A DNA stretch of 64,000 nt from Sungkyunkwania multivorans (GTDB lineage: Bacteria; Bacteroidota; Bacteroidia; Flavobacteriales; Flavobacteriaceae), in contig NZ_JBHTJH010000017.1 in the NCBI RefSeq assembly GCF_042675645.1, positions 806,001 through 870,000 of the forward strand, read 5' to 3'. Each line of letters starts with the position of its first letter. The stretch's first letter is position 1. Positions 9,576 to 19,371 of the stretch are shown one piece after another. The position numbers and the translations under genes are program-made. Below the pieces are notes generated by a model that saw only the letters and a list, made by a program, of their open reading frames with translations, made no database searches and was not told the DNA's origin.

Positions 9576-11171
9576 CTAGTACCCTGGGTTTTGTACCAAG
9601 TTTGGATTTGCAAGTACATCAGCAATTGGTATTGGGAATATTTCTAAATTAGGATTCCCTGCATCCTTAAGGTTCCAAGCTCTTGTATATTGACCAAATC
9701 TGATCAGATCTTGTCTTCTTGTCAACTCGGCATACATCTCTCTACCTCTTTCGGCCAATAGATCTGCTTCTGTCACAGGAGCTGTCAACATAGAGGCACC
9801 TCTCTGAGTTCTAAGAGCATTGATCATGGTTGTTGGGTCTGTGCCCATTCTAAACATGGCTTCTGCCTTCATTAAATAAGCATCACCGAATCGGTACTTG
9901 ACGATGTGTGCTCTTCTGTCTCCACCAGCCTCGTTAGGATGGTATTTTAACATCCTCGTTCCATCTGTCTCTAGTATGGCATTATCTGCGGGAGCTACGT
10001 ATTCTGCTTTGGTAACTTCTTTCGTAAACACTAGAGGAACACCACCAACATTGTCTCTGGCATCCAACGGTGTGCCATCTTGCTCGTATTGTTGACCAAT
10101 TAAGAAGCCATAACCAATACCTAGATTGTCCGTGTTGGCCGTAGTGGCATCTGGCACCCATCCTCTTCTTTCTTCCTGTCCGTCGCCAACGTAATTGGTA
10201 TCTGGGTCACCCTCGAACAGCTGGTAGAATTCTGAAAGGGTAGCAAAACCATTCCAACCGCCTCCTGCATTACCTGGAGAATTGAGGTTATAATGCAGTG
10301 TAGGCCAGATTCTTGGACCTGCATCTGCAGGAGACCACCAAATAGTTTCTACATCGTTACTTGGTCTAAAGATGTCAAAGAAATCACCAGAAGCTGCTAG
10401 CGTATAACCATCCGCAGCGATAGCATCAACGGCATCTATGACTCTTTGCATATCTGCAGATTGTGGGCTTTCTCCTAGATAAACATGTTTGTTTAAATAC
10501 ACTTTGGCTAATAAATGTCTGGCAGCTGCCTTGGTAGGCGAATCTTTTAAATCTATGCTACTACTGGCTGCAACAGTTGGGAGGCCAGCGATGGCATCAT
10601 TAAGGTCGGCTATGATGAAATCTATAGCTTCTTGTCCAGTAAGTACTGCTGGAATAGCGCTGTTAGGCAGCTCTATATCTCTAAATGGAACTTGTCTCCA
10701 CATGTCTAGAATCCAATGCATGGCCCACGCTCTATAGAAACTAGCCTGTGCCTTTAACTCGGTCACATCTCCTTCAGATGTGTTCACGCTCTTGTCACTT
10801 AAAACGAAAGATGCATTTAAGGTAATACTATTCAATCGTTGCCATGCACGCACTACATCTTGTAGTTCTGCATTCCATGAATGTCTATGAATGGCAAGCC
10901 ATCTTCCGTTGTCTCCCCAGTCGGTTCCTCTGGTTGCCACTACATATTCATCCGTGGAGACTTCGTTCAAAGCATACAGACCATCTTGATTTCCAAGATC
11001 CCCACCAGCAATGATGTTAGAGATGTTTGCGATTTCACCGTTGATGTCCGCAACACCAGCAAAACCCTCACCAAGGATGAGTGAATCTGTGGGTTCGATC
11101 TCCAGATCTGTACAGGAGAATGCCACAGGAATCAGCAGCGCTGCACTCAGATAATTAATTATTTTTTTCAT
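9576..11171 (-). CDS. susD: SusD/RagB-family outer-membrane glycan-binding lipoprotein (SusD1)
   Basis: 531 aa from ATG 11171. An ATG at 11204 adds an unlikely N-terminus and overlaps SusC1, whereas MKKIINYLSAALLIPVAFSC is a clean lipoprotein signal. Typical SusD features are an EPTDS segment just after the lipid-anchored Cys, a helical TPR-like body (KAQASFYRAWAMHWILDMW), and a C-terminal REMYAELTRRQDLIRFGQY motif followed by IFPIP and NPGY. SusD forms the lid on the SusC transporter and captures glycan at the surface. It follows SusC1 with its start 20 bp after the SusC1 stop and ends at a strong terminator, so SusC1-SusD1 is a two-gene unit. An alpha-glucan substrate is inferred from the locus. 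Confidence 0.93.
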   Translation of the reverse strand: MKKIINYLSAALLIPVAFSCTDLEIEPTDSLILGEGFAGVADINGEIANISNIIAGGDLGNQDGLYALNEVSTDEYVVATRGTDWGDNGRWLAIHRHSWNAELQDVVRAWQRLNSITLNASFVLSDKSVNTSEGDVTELKAQASFYRAWAMHWILDMWRQVPFRDIELPNSAIPAVLTGQEAIDFIIADLNDAIAGLPTVAASSSIDLKDSPTKAAARHLLAKVYLNKHVYLGESPQSADMQRVIDAVDAIAADGYTLAASGDFFDIFRPSNDVETIWWSPADAGPRIWPTLHYNLNSPGNAGGGWNGFATLSEFYQLFEGDPDTNYVGDGQEERRGWVPDATTANTDNLGIGYGFLIGQQYEQDGTPLDARDNVGGVPLVFTKEVTKAEYVAPADNAILETDGTRMLKYHPNEAGGDRRAHIVKYRFGDAYLMKAEAMFRMGTDPTTMINALRTQRGASMLTAPVTEADLLAERGREMYAELTRRQDLIRFGQYTRAWNLKDAGNPNLEIFPIPIADVLANPNLVQNPGY

Positions 11172-11190
11172 AATCATATTTTTTTTATTT

Positions 11191-14100
11191 CTAAAAAGTA
11201 ACATTAAGTCCTAAAGTATATGTTCTTGGTCTTGGATATGACAAATAATCGATAGAAGCCGAAGGAAGACCATTGGCTGGAATATCAGTTGTGCTTACCT
11301 CAGGATCCAATCCGGTATAATCCGTAATTAAGAACAAGTTTTGCCCAGTTAAGCTAACCCGCATCGATTTGAAAGCTCCTTCGCCACTCAATGGTACATT
11401 GTAGGAGATGGCAGCAGTCTGTAATCTTATAAAATCTCCTTTCTCTAAGAAGAAGGTACTTGGGTTAGTTGCTGATAGGATCACTCCGTTCTCCACGACA
11501 CTAAGTCTGTTGTTTCTACTTCCTAGCTGAGGTGATGCGAACAGCGCATTGTCTGTGTTGTTATATACATAAAAGCCAAATTGTCCACTAAAGAATAATG
11601 AAGCATCCCAGTTTTTGTAGGAAGCGCTCGTAGAAAGTCCAGTAATAATATCTGGAAGACCAGACTTGTCGAGTACCGTAGGGTTGGTGTCTACATTGAA
11701 ATTCTCATCTACCAAACGCAAGTTATAGGTATATAGCGATTGACCATTTGCCAAGATCTGAGTTGTGGCACCTGTCAATCCTTGACCGTATAGATTACCC
11801 GCTTGTAGCGGAGGACCTGAATAGTCTGTCAATTCATTTTGGTTATAAGAGATGTTAAAGTTCGCATTCCAAGTAAAGTTCTCATTGCGCACGATATCAT
11901 AATCCAATCCAAGTTCTATACCTTGGTTTACAATTACCGCATCCACGTTTTGAAAGCTGAAGGCGAAATTTGCTGGTTGAACGGCAGGTAGATTCAACAA
12001 GAGGTCACTTGTTTCCTTTCTATAAAAATCAAGATTACCTGTAAATCTATCATTACCTATACCAAAATCGAGACCAAGTCCGTATTGGGTGGTCGATTCC
12101 CATTTTAAGTCGGCATTTGAGAAAGCTACTTGCGAATTGGCTGGCACAGACAATTGAGAGCCAGCATTAATTCCTAAGGCATTCCATCTAATTCTGTTGA
12201 CAAAGTTTCCATATCCAAGACCATCTTGGTTACCAGTAATACCCCAATTCAATCTTAATTTAAGCGTTGAGAAGGCGTCTCCAACAAAGTCCTCCTCATT
12301 AAGCTTCCAGGCAAATGCGGCAGAAGGGAAATAACCATATTGATTGTTTCCACCGAATCGCGAGGATCCGTCTGCTCTGATTGTTGCAGTGAACAAATAT
12401 TTGTCCATCAATGTATAGTTGACTCTTCCAAAGAAAGATTGCAATTCATCGGTATTATCAAAGGTATCTACCGAAAAAGCTTGAATAGGAATCGACGGAA
12501 GTGGCAAGGTTGCTACACTTGGTTCTGGGAACAGGCGCAATACTCTGAACTCTTCCGTGCTTCCATCTTGAAATACTCCGATACCATATCCTTGATAATT
12601 GCTAGCCAACCCTCTTGTTTCATTAAAGGTATTTTCAGTAATGTCGATGATCGAACCTAAGCTGGAAGTACCATACCCTTGTCCTAAAATATTTTCACCT
12701 TTTCTATTGAAGTCTTGGAAAGAATAACCTACAAGGGCGTCTAAGCTAGAATTTTCAAATTCTTTCTTGTAATTGACCGTGATCTCCATCAATTTATTTT
12801 CTGTTTCCAAATTACTGATTGCGGCACGTCCATTGTTTTCTGCCCCATTACCTAAGGAAAGGATTTGTGGTCCTGCAACCTGACCTCTAGAAGAATCTGA
12901 AGTGTCATATCCAAGATTTATTTTGGCCGAAAATTCTTCGGTGATGTCATATTCTAAAGATAAGTTACCTAAAAATCTGTTGGTACTTGTATTATCGTCG
13001 TAATATGCCAAGAGGTTGGCCGGGTTTCTGTCTGGCGATGCATCTGCATCTGGACTGGCTACCAAGGTTGGATTAGAATAGTAAGCAGCCGCGAGTAAGT
13101 CTCCATTACTTCCAGCCGTTCTACTAATAAAAGGAACTCTGTCGTTAATCTTTGATAAAGTGGCTTGAAGCCCTACTTTTAATTTATCATCAAAGAATCT
13201 ATGATTAGCATTTAATCTACCTGTGATACGCTCAAGGTCGGTGTTTTCAACGATTCCGAATTGCTTGGCATATCCAAAAGTAGCTCTGACATTACCTTTG
13301 CCATAATTCACGGCATAGGACAAATTATTATCCGTTGATGTGGAAGGTCTGAACACAAATGTTTGCCAATCTGTTTCCGCTCCGAGATCGGCACCTCCTC
13401 TAGCAACAAATTCGTCGGCAGATAGAAGATCATATCTTTCACGTAGTTCGGCAAAGTTAAGGTTACTAGTAAAGCCCCATGTTCCTTTCACTCCACCACC
13501 TTTTCCAGATTTTGTTGTAATAACAACAACACCATTCGCACCACGAGAACCATATATTGCAGTAGCAGAAGCATCCTTTAAGATACTCATACTTTCTATG
13601 TCGTTCGGGTTCAAGAAGTTTAATGGGTTTCGAGAGCCACTAGTACCAACACCTACATCGGCACCAGTCGCAGAAACATTCTCGTTAGATACTGGCACAC
13701 CATCAATTACAAAAAGCGGACTGTTATTAGCTCTAACGGATCCTGTACCTCTAATTCTCAAGGTGATACCAGCACCTGGTTCACCACTTGCTTGTGTTAC
13801 TTGGACCCCCGCAGTTTTACCTTGGATGAGTTGCTCTGGAGATGAGATGATCCCTTGGTTGAATTCATCTGCACTAACAGAGGCGACTGCTCCAGTTGCA
13901 TCTTTGATAGTAGTCTGTCCGTATCCAATGATCACAACCTCATCTAATTCGTTCGCGCTTTCAGCCAATGTTACATTGACCGTGCTTTGTCCATTGACCG
14001 CGATCTCTTGGGTTTCAAATCCAATATAACTAAATACCAACACGGCATCGGCACCGATATCGTCTAGCGTATAGTTTCCATCAAAATCGGTTTGTGTCCC

Positions 14101-14247
14101 ATTGCTTGTCCCTTTTACAATGACGTTGGCCCCAGGCAACGGGCCAGTGGCATCGGATACTGTACCCGATACGCTTTGGGCTTGGGACCACGCAAATGAT
14201 AACATCATCCCAAGAAGCAAACAACCTTTAAGTAAGCAATTCTTCAT
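11191..14247 (-). CDS. susC: SusC/RagA-family TonB-dependent transporter (SusC1)
   Basis: 1018 aa. Signal peptide ~1-24 (ending SQAQ), then a CarboxypepD_reg-like Ig domain at ~25-100 (GTVSDATGPLPGANVIVKG). The TonB-box-like DEVVIIGYG follows, then the plug (~115-240: LRIRGTGS, PLFVIDGVP, ILKDASATAIYGSRGANGVVVITTKSG). The 22-strand barrel ends RTYTLGLNVTF with the terminal Phe expected for OM insertion. It imports oligosaccharides across the outer membrane together with SusD1. The promoter region carries the same motif at the same spacing as SusC2, so both are probably induced together. It is a diverged paralogue of SusC2 (986 aa). Confidence 0.95.
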   Translation of the reverse strand: MKNCLLKGCLLLGMMLSFAWSQAQSVSGTVSDATGPLPGANVIVKGTSNGTQTDFDGNYTLDDIGADAVLVFSYIGFETQEIAVNGQSTVNVTLAESANELDEVVIIGYGQTTIKDATGAVASVSADEFNQGIISSPEQLIQGKTAGVQVTQASGEPGAGITLRIRGTGSVRANNSPLFVIDGVPVSNENVSATGADVGVGTSGSRNPLNFLNPNDIESMSILKDASATAIYGSRGANGVVVITTKSGKGGGVKGTWGFTSNLNFAELRERYDLLSADEFVARGGADLGAETDWQTFVFRPSTSTDNNLSYAVNYGKGNVRATFGYAKQFGIVENTDLERITGRLNANHRFFDDKLKVGLQATLSKINDRVPFISRTAGSNGDLLAAAYYSNPTLVASPDADASPDRNPANLLAYYDDNTSTNRFLGNLSLEYDITEEFSAKINLGYDTSDSSRGQVAGPQILSLGNGAENNGRAAISNLETENKLMEITVNYKKEFENSSLDALVGYSFQDFNRKGENILGQGYGTSSLGSIIDITENTFNETRGLASNYQGYGIGVFQDGSTEEFRVLRLFPEPSVATLPLPSIPIQAFSVDTFDNTDELQSFFGRVNYTLMDKYLFTATIRADGSSRFGGNNQYGYFPSAAFAWKLNEEDFVGDAFSTLKLRLNWGITGNQDGLGYGNFVNRIRWNALGINAGSQLSVPANSQVAFSNADLKWESTTQYGLGLDFGIGNDRFTGNLDFYRKETSDLLLNLPAVQPANFAFSFQNVDAVIVNQGIELGLDYDIVRNENFTWNANFNISYNQNELTDYSGPPLQAGNLYGQGLTGATTQILANGQSLYTYNLRLVDENFNVDTNPTVLDKSGLPDIITGLSTSASYKNWDASLFFSGQFGFYVYNNTDNALFASPQLGSRNNRLSVVENGVILSATNPSTFFLEKGDFIRLQTAAISYNVPLSGEGAFKSMRVSLTGQNLFLITDYTGLDPEVSTTDIPANGLPSASIDYLSYPRPRTYTLGLNVTF

Positions 14248-14309
14248 AAAATTAAGTTTAAGTTATAAACTGGTTGATTAGTAAATAGTTTATGTCTAGT
14301 TTACCCGAC

Positions 14310-14380
14310 TAAATTTATGTAAAATCTTTGTTAAATAAAAAACAACGGGTCATAAACAAAATCGAAAACGTTTTCGTGTT
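14310..14380 (-). promoter_or_regulatory. SusC1 promoter with upstream LacI-type operator
   Basis: The -7-like box TAAATTTA lies at 14310-14317, 63 bp upstream of the SusC1 ATG. The perfect 14-bp palindrome CGAAAACGTTTTCG lies at 14363-14376. The stretch AACGTTTTCGTGTT (14367-14380) recurs exactly at 25157-25170 upstream of SusC2, and in both places it starts 57 bp from the -7-like box. CG-centred palindromes of this kind are typical LacI-family operators. Position upstream of the promoter suggests activation rather than simple repression. Confidence 0.7.
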
Positions 14381-14485
14381 AAGAAATTCACAATATCTAG
14401 TAATATACAAAAAAAATGGTGGGAATTAAATGGGATTCATAATATGATTGATATTAAATTATCATATCGTTATGTGATATACAAA

Positions 14486-14513
14486 AAAGAGCGATGTAAA
14501 TACACCGCTCTTT
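14486..14513 (-). terminator. Intrinsic terminator after secreted GH13 amylase
   Basis: AAAGAGCG (14486-14493) pairs with CGCTCTTT (14506-14513), extended by TGTA/TACA inside the stem. On the minus strand the stem is followed by a run of T. It lies ~25 bp beyond the amylase stop and separates that unit from SusC1. Confidence 0.8.
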
Positions 14514-14537
14514 ATCGATTTCAAAAAACAATAATGA

Positions 14538-17447
14538 CTATTGTTTGATAAATTTTAAGGTCTCAGAATTTCCATCGACCGAAGTTACCTTCACAAAATA
14601 GAGTCCGGATGAAAGCGATCGAATATCATACGATTTGGAATCGTTGTTCCCTTTAAACGATTTCACGGCCTTACCTGCAATGTTGTAAACGGTCATTCTT
14701 TCTATTTCAGCATCCACCGATATTAGGTCTGATGCAGGATTTGGATAGATAAGGATATCTTGGGAATTCAAGGAAAATTCATCGCTGCTAAGTACAGCGT
14801 TCGGTTCGTTACCGTATATAACAAATTGCCCTGGAGGCACCATGATAGGTGCTCTGCTTGTGATATCGATGGACGAATTATCACTTAAATTGTACCAGGT
14901 ATTGCCCAAGTCGGTTGGAAAGTTGGGATCTATGGATCGAGCTACCACATCAAAATTTGCCACAACCACCACGCTCTTCAAAGTATTTGAAGGTAAGCTG
15001 GTGTCAAAAATATACAGTCGTTGCAACAAATTGTTGTTATTGTAGGAAGAGAACGAATAGTCTCCTTCGAACACAGGTTCGTTGATCTTTAAAGTGATCA
15101 ACGTTGCATAGCTATCATAGATCGCTCTTCTATTAGGGTCGGCCAACCAATTCTGTGCCCACTGTGGTTGTGGTTTGGTATCGAGTTTACAATCTCCAGG
15201 GATAGCGTCGCCTTCAGTATTTACGACTCCATTGTTACAGGTATAGATCGAATTATTCATGCCCAACTCTTGAAAGTGCCAGATCATCTTCGGTCCTGGG
15301 ACCATCAAAGAAAATGCTCCAATCGCTGGAATTCGCGAAAGGGCTGTATTCAGGTCTCGAACGTCGTGTGAAGGATTACTTTGATTGCCAAACTCTATGG
15401 CCTCATACATTAGACGGTCCTTGTCATGACTTTCGGCATAGCCAAGCATTCGTTTCCCATTGAAGCTACTACTATTATGGCCTATGCCCGAAATGTCGGC
15501 AGTGAATCCCAAAGTAAGTTCTTTGTAGCTTTCAAACATCTCGCGCCACATCATGATTCCCTTTCCTTCTCCCAATCGATAGTCTGCCCATTCCTTTTCT
15601 TCGACAGCATCGCCTAAATGTTCAAAGATCACATAATGGTCTGGATCTTGCGCCCAGGTATGATCTGCATATTCTTTAAGTACAGCAACTCTATCTGGCT
15701 GATATTGATTGGTGCAGCTTTCTCCCGCACCAGGACAATTCTGCGTAAACCCTTTGGTTAAGTCCCAGCGGAAACCGTCGATCTTATATTCATTTATCCA
15801 ATAGGCGGTAACTTGTTTTACATAGTCTTGAGTAAGTTGACTGCTATGATCAAAATCGTCTCCGACGCTATAGGCGTGAAGTGCTGTCTCATTGAAATAA
15901 GGATTTTCCGAGGAAGGGCCTCCCCAGCCATCGCCATCAGGGTCGTTCATCCACATGCGTATCAGTGGATTTCTTCCAAACGCGTGATTGAATGCGATGT
16001 CTAGAATAACTGCTATGCCATTTTGATGGCATACATCTATTAATTCTTTGAACTTGTCTGGAGTGCCATAGAATTTATCCAACGCCATATGGAAAGAGGT
16101 GTTGTAGCCCCAACTCTCATTGCCTTCAAATTCCATCACTGGCATTAATTGGATGGCATTGATGTTCAAATCCTTGAAATATTCGATGCGGTCGATAAGG
16201 TCCTGATAGTTTCTGTTGGCATCAAAATCTCGTACCAATACCTCATAAATGATCAGATCCTCTTCCTTGGGTTTGCTAAAGTTGGTCACCTGCCAGTTAT
16301 ATGGTGTTTGACCTGTTTGTAGCACAGTGACCTCTCTTTCCTGACCGGCAGGATAGGTAGGTAAATTTGGATAAGATACAGCAGGAATAAAAGGGTCGTC
16401 AAAAGGAGAAAGGACCAGAGTAGAGTAAGGGTCTGCTGCCTTTACCAGCCCTGGCGAATTAGCAATAGGGCTCGCATCATATACCCAATATTGATAGGTC
16501 TCCACTTGCCCTGGTGTCAATCCTGTTAGCTCTAGCCAAAACTTGCCAGTGGTTGCATCCCTTTTCATAATATCAGCAGTAGACGGACTGTAATTATTAA
16601 AGCTGCCTGCAACTAGTACGTAATCCTTTAAAGGAGCTGTCAAGACCAAGGTTGCCTTGGTAGGGTCTGCATCATAATTGATACCATCTACAAGGCCTGC
16701 TGGTAGCGCTTGGTCGATAGAGCTAGGTGCAAGGATCAACTCGAAACTAGCTTCATTGGAGTCTCCAGTACTTGGATTGGTTCCGACAACTCTAATTTCG
16801 CCATCGGTAAGGTTTGCCACAGGTATCTTTACCAAACAAGTTGGGGTGCCACATCCAAAAGCCGTGGCAACCGATATATTATTCAAGAAAACCTCATAGT
16901 TGGCTGCAAAGACCGGGCTTCCGCCAGTATTGAGCCTAACTCGAATATCAAAATCTACATTGGGGTCGGCGACCGCTGCCGCACCGGTTGGCTGAACCAG
17001 TTGGACCACGGCTCTTCCAACATCGACCAGGTTATCTTGTGATTTTTTGTCTCCAGTGCCATCATTTGCCTTTACCAGCATCCCTATTTGAGTGATGCCT
17101 GTCGTCCCAAAGAAAGCATCTGGCGTTAGCTGAAAGGTGTACTCGTCATTGACACTGTTGTAAGTCATTCGCTGCGACTCGTCCGAGTCGGTCCACAAAC
17201 CATTTGTAGGTGAGTCTTGTTGTCCACTGCCATCTACTCGCCACATCCATAAATAAACCCCAGAAAGCGGATCGTTCACATCGTCTGCGGTGAGTCCCCA
17301 TGTTGCACGGTTCAATCCCGATACGGTGATCGTAATTAGTTCATCTTCGTTAAATGCTGGTGGACTGATGTCAAAGGTCACGTTTTGTACCTGAGCGAAT
17401 ATGCTCGTTACGAGCAACAAAAGCGAAAGTTGTACTATTTTTTTCAT
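14538..17447 (-). CDS. Secreted GH13 alpha-amylase with type IX sorting tail
   Basis: 969 aa. Signal peptide ~1-18 (SIFAQ). Residues ~20-370 hold N-terminal beta-domains, including a starch-binding/Ig-like part and a CBM48-like stretch (VLVAGSFNNYSP). The GH13 barrel covers ~385-800. Region I is DIAFNH; the nucleophile is D562 in IDGFRWDLTKG; the acid/base is E609 in YVIFEHLGD; the transition-state Asp is D675 in AESHDKDR. The C-terminal ~70 residues (IYPNPASD ... GLYFVKVTS ... LKFIKQ) form a type IX (Por) sorting domain, so the enzyme is probably exported to the surface or medium. It is the last gene of the SusC2 unit and is separated from the SusF-like gene by a strong hairpin. It probably makes the first endo-cuts in starch. 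Confidence 0.92.
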   Translation of the reverse strand: MKKIVQLSLLLLVTSIFAQVQNVTFDISPPAFNEDELITITVSGLNRATWGLTADDVNDPLSGVYLWMWRVDGSGQQDSPTNGLWTDSDESQRMTYNSVNDEYTFQLTPDAFFGTTGITQIGMLVKANDGTGDKKSQDNLVDVGRAVVQLVQPTGAAAVADPNVDFDIRVRLNTGGSPVFAANYEVFLNNISVATAFGCGTPTCLVKIPVANLTDGEIRVVGTNPSTGDSNEASFELILAPSSIDQALPAGLVDGINYDADPTKATLVLTAPLKDYVLVAGSFNNYSPSTADIMKRDATTGKFWLELTGLTPGQVETYQYWVYDASPIANSPGLVKAADPYSTLVLSPFDDPFIPAVSYPNLPTYPAGQEREVTVLQTGQTPYNWQVTNFSKPKEEDLIIYEVLVRDFDANRNYQDLIDRIEYFKDLNINAIQLMPVMEFEGNESWGYNTSFHMALDKFYGTPDKFKELIDVCHQNGIAVILDIAFNHAFGRNPLIRMWMNDPDGDGWGGPSSENPYFNETALHAYSVGDDFDHSSQLTQDYVKQVTAYWINEYKIDGFRWDLTKGFTQNCPGAGESCTNQYQPDRVAVLKEYADHTWAQDPDHYVIFEHLGDAVEEKEWADYRLGEGKGIMMWREMFESYKELTLGFTADISGIGHNSSSFNGKRMLGYAESHDKDRLMYEAIEFGNQSNPSHDVRDLNTALSRIPAIGAFSLMVPGPKMIWHFQELGMNNSIYTCNNGVVNTEGDAIPGDCKLDTKPQPQWAQNWLADPNRRAIYDSYATLITLKINEPVFEGDYSFSSYNNNNLLQRLYIFDTSLPSNTLKSVVVVANFDVVARSIDPNFPTDLGNTWYNLSDNSSIDITSRAPIMVPPGQFVIYGNEPNAVLSSDEFSLNSQDILIYPNPASDLISVDAEIERMTVYNIAGKAVKSFKGNNDSKSYDIRSLSSGLYFVKVTSVDGNSETLKFIKQ

Positions 17448-17461
17448 AACGGTATTTTTAT

Positions 17462-17498
17462 GGCAAAGGCTATGTGCTCATGCACATAGCCTTTTGCC
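17462..17498 (-). other. Strong intercistronic hairpin between SusF-like and amylase genes
   Basis: GGCAAAGGCTATGTGC (17462-17477) pairs with GCACATAGCCTTTTGCC (17482-17498) around a 4-base loop, with one bulged base. No T-run follows on the minus strand, so a complete terminator is unlikely. It may set the mRNA ratio between SusF and amylase by processing, stability or partial termination. Confidence 0.65.
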
Positions 17499-17524
17499 TT
17501 AATTTGATTATTTGGTCATTGTCT

Positions 17525-19342
17525 CTAATTCAATGTGATGGTCTTATTAACCGTATCAACTGTTAGGTTGTACGTTCCAGGCGTGCCGATAAAACGGAAA
17601 TTACTGTCCCCGTCGGCCGCATTCTCAAAATTTGCATCGATGGTATATCCTTCGCCTATATAGAACGGATAATTCTGTCCCGAATTCCAGTCGCCCTCAA
17701 CGGTGAAGAAGCGGAATGCATCATTTGCAAAGGTGACACTTCCCGAATAGGTACCAACACCAGTGCATGGTAGTTGCACAGGAGATCCCCATCCCCATCC
17801 AGCATCTGGAACACCTGCGCCTACCAACCACAACTGATCAAGTGCGCACTGCGATTGTGCGGCTCCTAAAGTAATGGTCTTATTCACCGTGTCAACCTCT
17901 AGATAGAACTCTCCTGGAGTTCCGATGAATCGGAAATTACTATCGCCATCGGCCGCGTTTTCGAAATTAGCATCGATGGTATAGCCATCGTTGCTATAGA
18001 ATGGATAGTTTTGTCCAGAGTTCCAGTCGCCCTCGGTAGTAAAGAAACGGAATGCATCATTGGCAAAGGTAACATTACCTGCATAGACACCAGTTCCAAC
18101 ACATGGTAGCTGAACCGGCGATCCCCATCCCCATCCTGCATCTGGGACACCAGCGCCTACCAACCATAATTGATCCAATGCACAATTAGGACCTACAACG
18201 GCTGGGCCCAAGGTGATGGTTTTATTGGCCATATCGATCTCTAGGAAATATTCGCCAGCTGTTCCGGTAAATAGGAAATTCTGGTCGCCATCGTTGGCAT
18301 TGGCAAAGTTAGCATCTATCGTAAATCCTCTATCAGTGTACCAAGGGAAATTCTGTCCCGAGTTCCAATCATCACGGATGGTAAAGAATCTAAAGTTTCC
18401 ACCATTGTCTGGAGATAGATTTACATTGCCAGAATATACATTTCCTTGTAGCGTCAATTCTACAGGTGATCCCCAGCCCCAACCGGCGTCAGGAAGTCCC
18501 GCGCCTACACCATAAAGTATAGGTGCCAATACGGTGTTGTATGGGGTAACGCTGATCGTTACAATGTCTGAGACTCTTTCAAAAGACGAGGCCGCTGTAT
18601 TTACAATAGCGCTAACTCTTATTTCAACTTGACCAGCTTCTTCTGCAACACCCCCAGAGGCAAGCGCAGCTTCATTCATTGTGGCATGGGTAACACTCAA
18701 CGAAGTTGTATTATTAACAGTTCCTAGTATGAATGCTGCTGCAAAGTCGGTACCAACTTCGGCTACTTCTACCGTGTAATCCACGTTAACATCTGCCGTG
18801 AGATTGGTAAAGTCGAGATCATCCCATTCGATAAGGGCTACCTCATTGTCAGGAGCCACATCGGAAAGTACATAGCTTGTAGTAGCATCGACACTTGTAA
18901 ATACAGGTGGCATTTCAGGATACGCTGTAACATCGAATCTAACGACATTGGTCGTAAGATTACCTCCGGTTACTCGTACATAAATTGGCATTTCGACAAA
19001 GGCTTCAATTCCGGCATTATTGAGAGCGGCATTGAGCTCGCTAACCGTCATAGTGAATGTTTTTGAATCTGAGGTTCCAAGACTTATAGGAGCTGTGAAT
19101 TCAATATCCATTGACATTTCTGCGGTGTACGTACTTGCACCGCTAAGGTCGTCATCCCAAGAAATCGTAAAAGCAGGGTTGTCTGGCAAGGCAAAGTTCA
19201 AATTGATATTTGTGATGCCTGGTTGCTGAAGCTCAAAGGCGGCCTCGGGCGCTAACACCTCGATGCTATCATCTTCTCCACACGAATACAACATCGTCAG
19301 TGCGACCAAGAAGAGACTTATATTTTTGAATAAATATTTCAT
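17525..19342 (-). CDS. SusF-like starch-binding lipoprotein with three C-terminal repeats
   Basis: 605 aa from ATG 19342; a GTG at 19369 is possible but spoils the signal peptide. Lipobox TMLYSC. Residues ~25-270 are SusE/F-type Ig modules. Three repeats of ~110 aa begin near residues 275, 387 and 499. Each has VGAG-PDAGWGWGSPV, a DWNSGQN(Y/F)P(F/W)Y core, TIDANF-NA-DGD-NF, and a V/M-NKTITL end. Repeats 2 and 3 are nearly identical in protein and start CALDQLWLVG. In known SusE/SusF the C-terminal modules are starch-binding CBMs with aromatic platforms; the conserved Trp pair and WN motif fit. It lies 29 bp after the SusE-like gene, in the SusC2 operon. Confidence 0.85.
   Translation of the reverse strand: MKYLFKNISLFLVALTMLYSCGEDDSIEVLAPEAAFELQQPGITNINLNFALPDNPAFTISWDDDLSGASTYTAEMSMDIEFTAPISLGTSDSKTFTMTVSELNAALNNAGIEAFVEMPIYVRVTGGNLTTNVVRFDVTAYPEMPPVFTSVDATTSYVLSDVAPDNEVALIEWDDLDFTNLTADVNVDYTVEVAEVGTDFAAAFILGTVNNTTSLSVTHATMNEAALASGGVAEEAGQVEIRVSAIVNTAASSFERVSDIVTISVTPYNTVLAPILYGVGAGLPDAGWGWGSPVELTLQGNVYSGNVNLSPDNGGNFRFFTIRDDWNSGQNFPWYTDRGFTIDANFANANDGDQNFLFTGTAGEYFLEIDMANKTITLGPAVVGPNCALDQLWLVGAGVPDAGWGWGSPVQLPCVGTGVYAGNVTFANDAFRFFTTEGDWNSGQNYPFYSNDGYTIDANFENAADGDSNFRFIGTPGEFYLEVDTVNKTITLGAAQSQCALDQLWLVGAGVPDAGWGWGSPVQLPCTGVGTYSGSVTFANDAFRFFTVEGDWNSGQNYPFYIGEGYTIDANFENAADGDSNFRFIGTPGTYNLTVDTVNKTITLN
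17528..18520 (-). repeat. Three tandem ~330-bp coding repeats in the SusF-like gene
   Basis: The approximate units are 17528-17848, 17849-18184 and 18185-18520. The two lower-coordinate units (C-terminal in the protein) are very similar at DNA level, with differences mostly at third positions. The N-terminal unit is more diverged. This suggests one old and one more recent duplication of a starch-binding module. Confidence 0.8.
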
Positions 19343-19371
19343 AATCGTTTTATATTGAGTTGAAATCACTT

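Noticed and set aside
12340..12660. 106-codon plus-strand frame inside SusC1
   Set aside because: Antisense shadow of the barrel region with no supporting features.
13340..14029. 229-codon plus-strand open frame opposite SusC1
   Set aside because: It is antisense to the conserved plug of SusC1, has no signal, RBS or family motif, and reflects the codon bias of the real gene.
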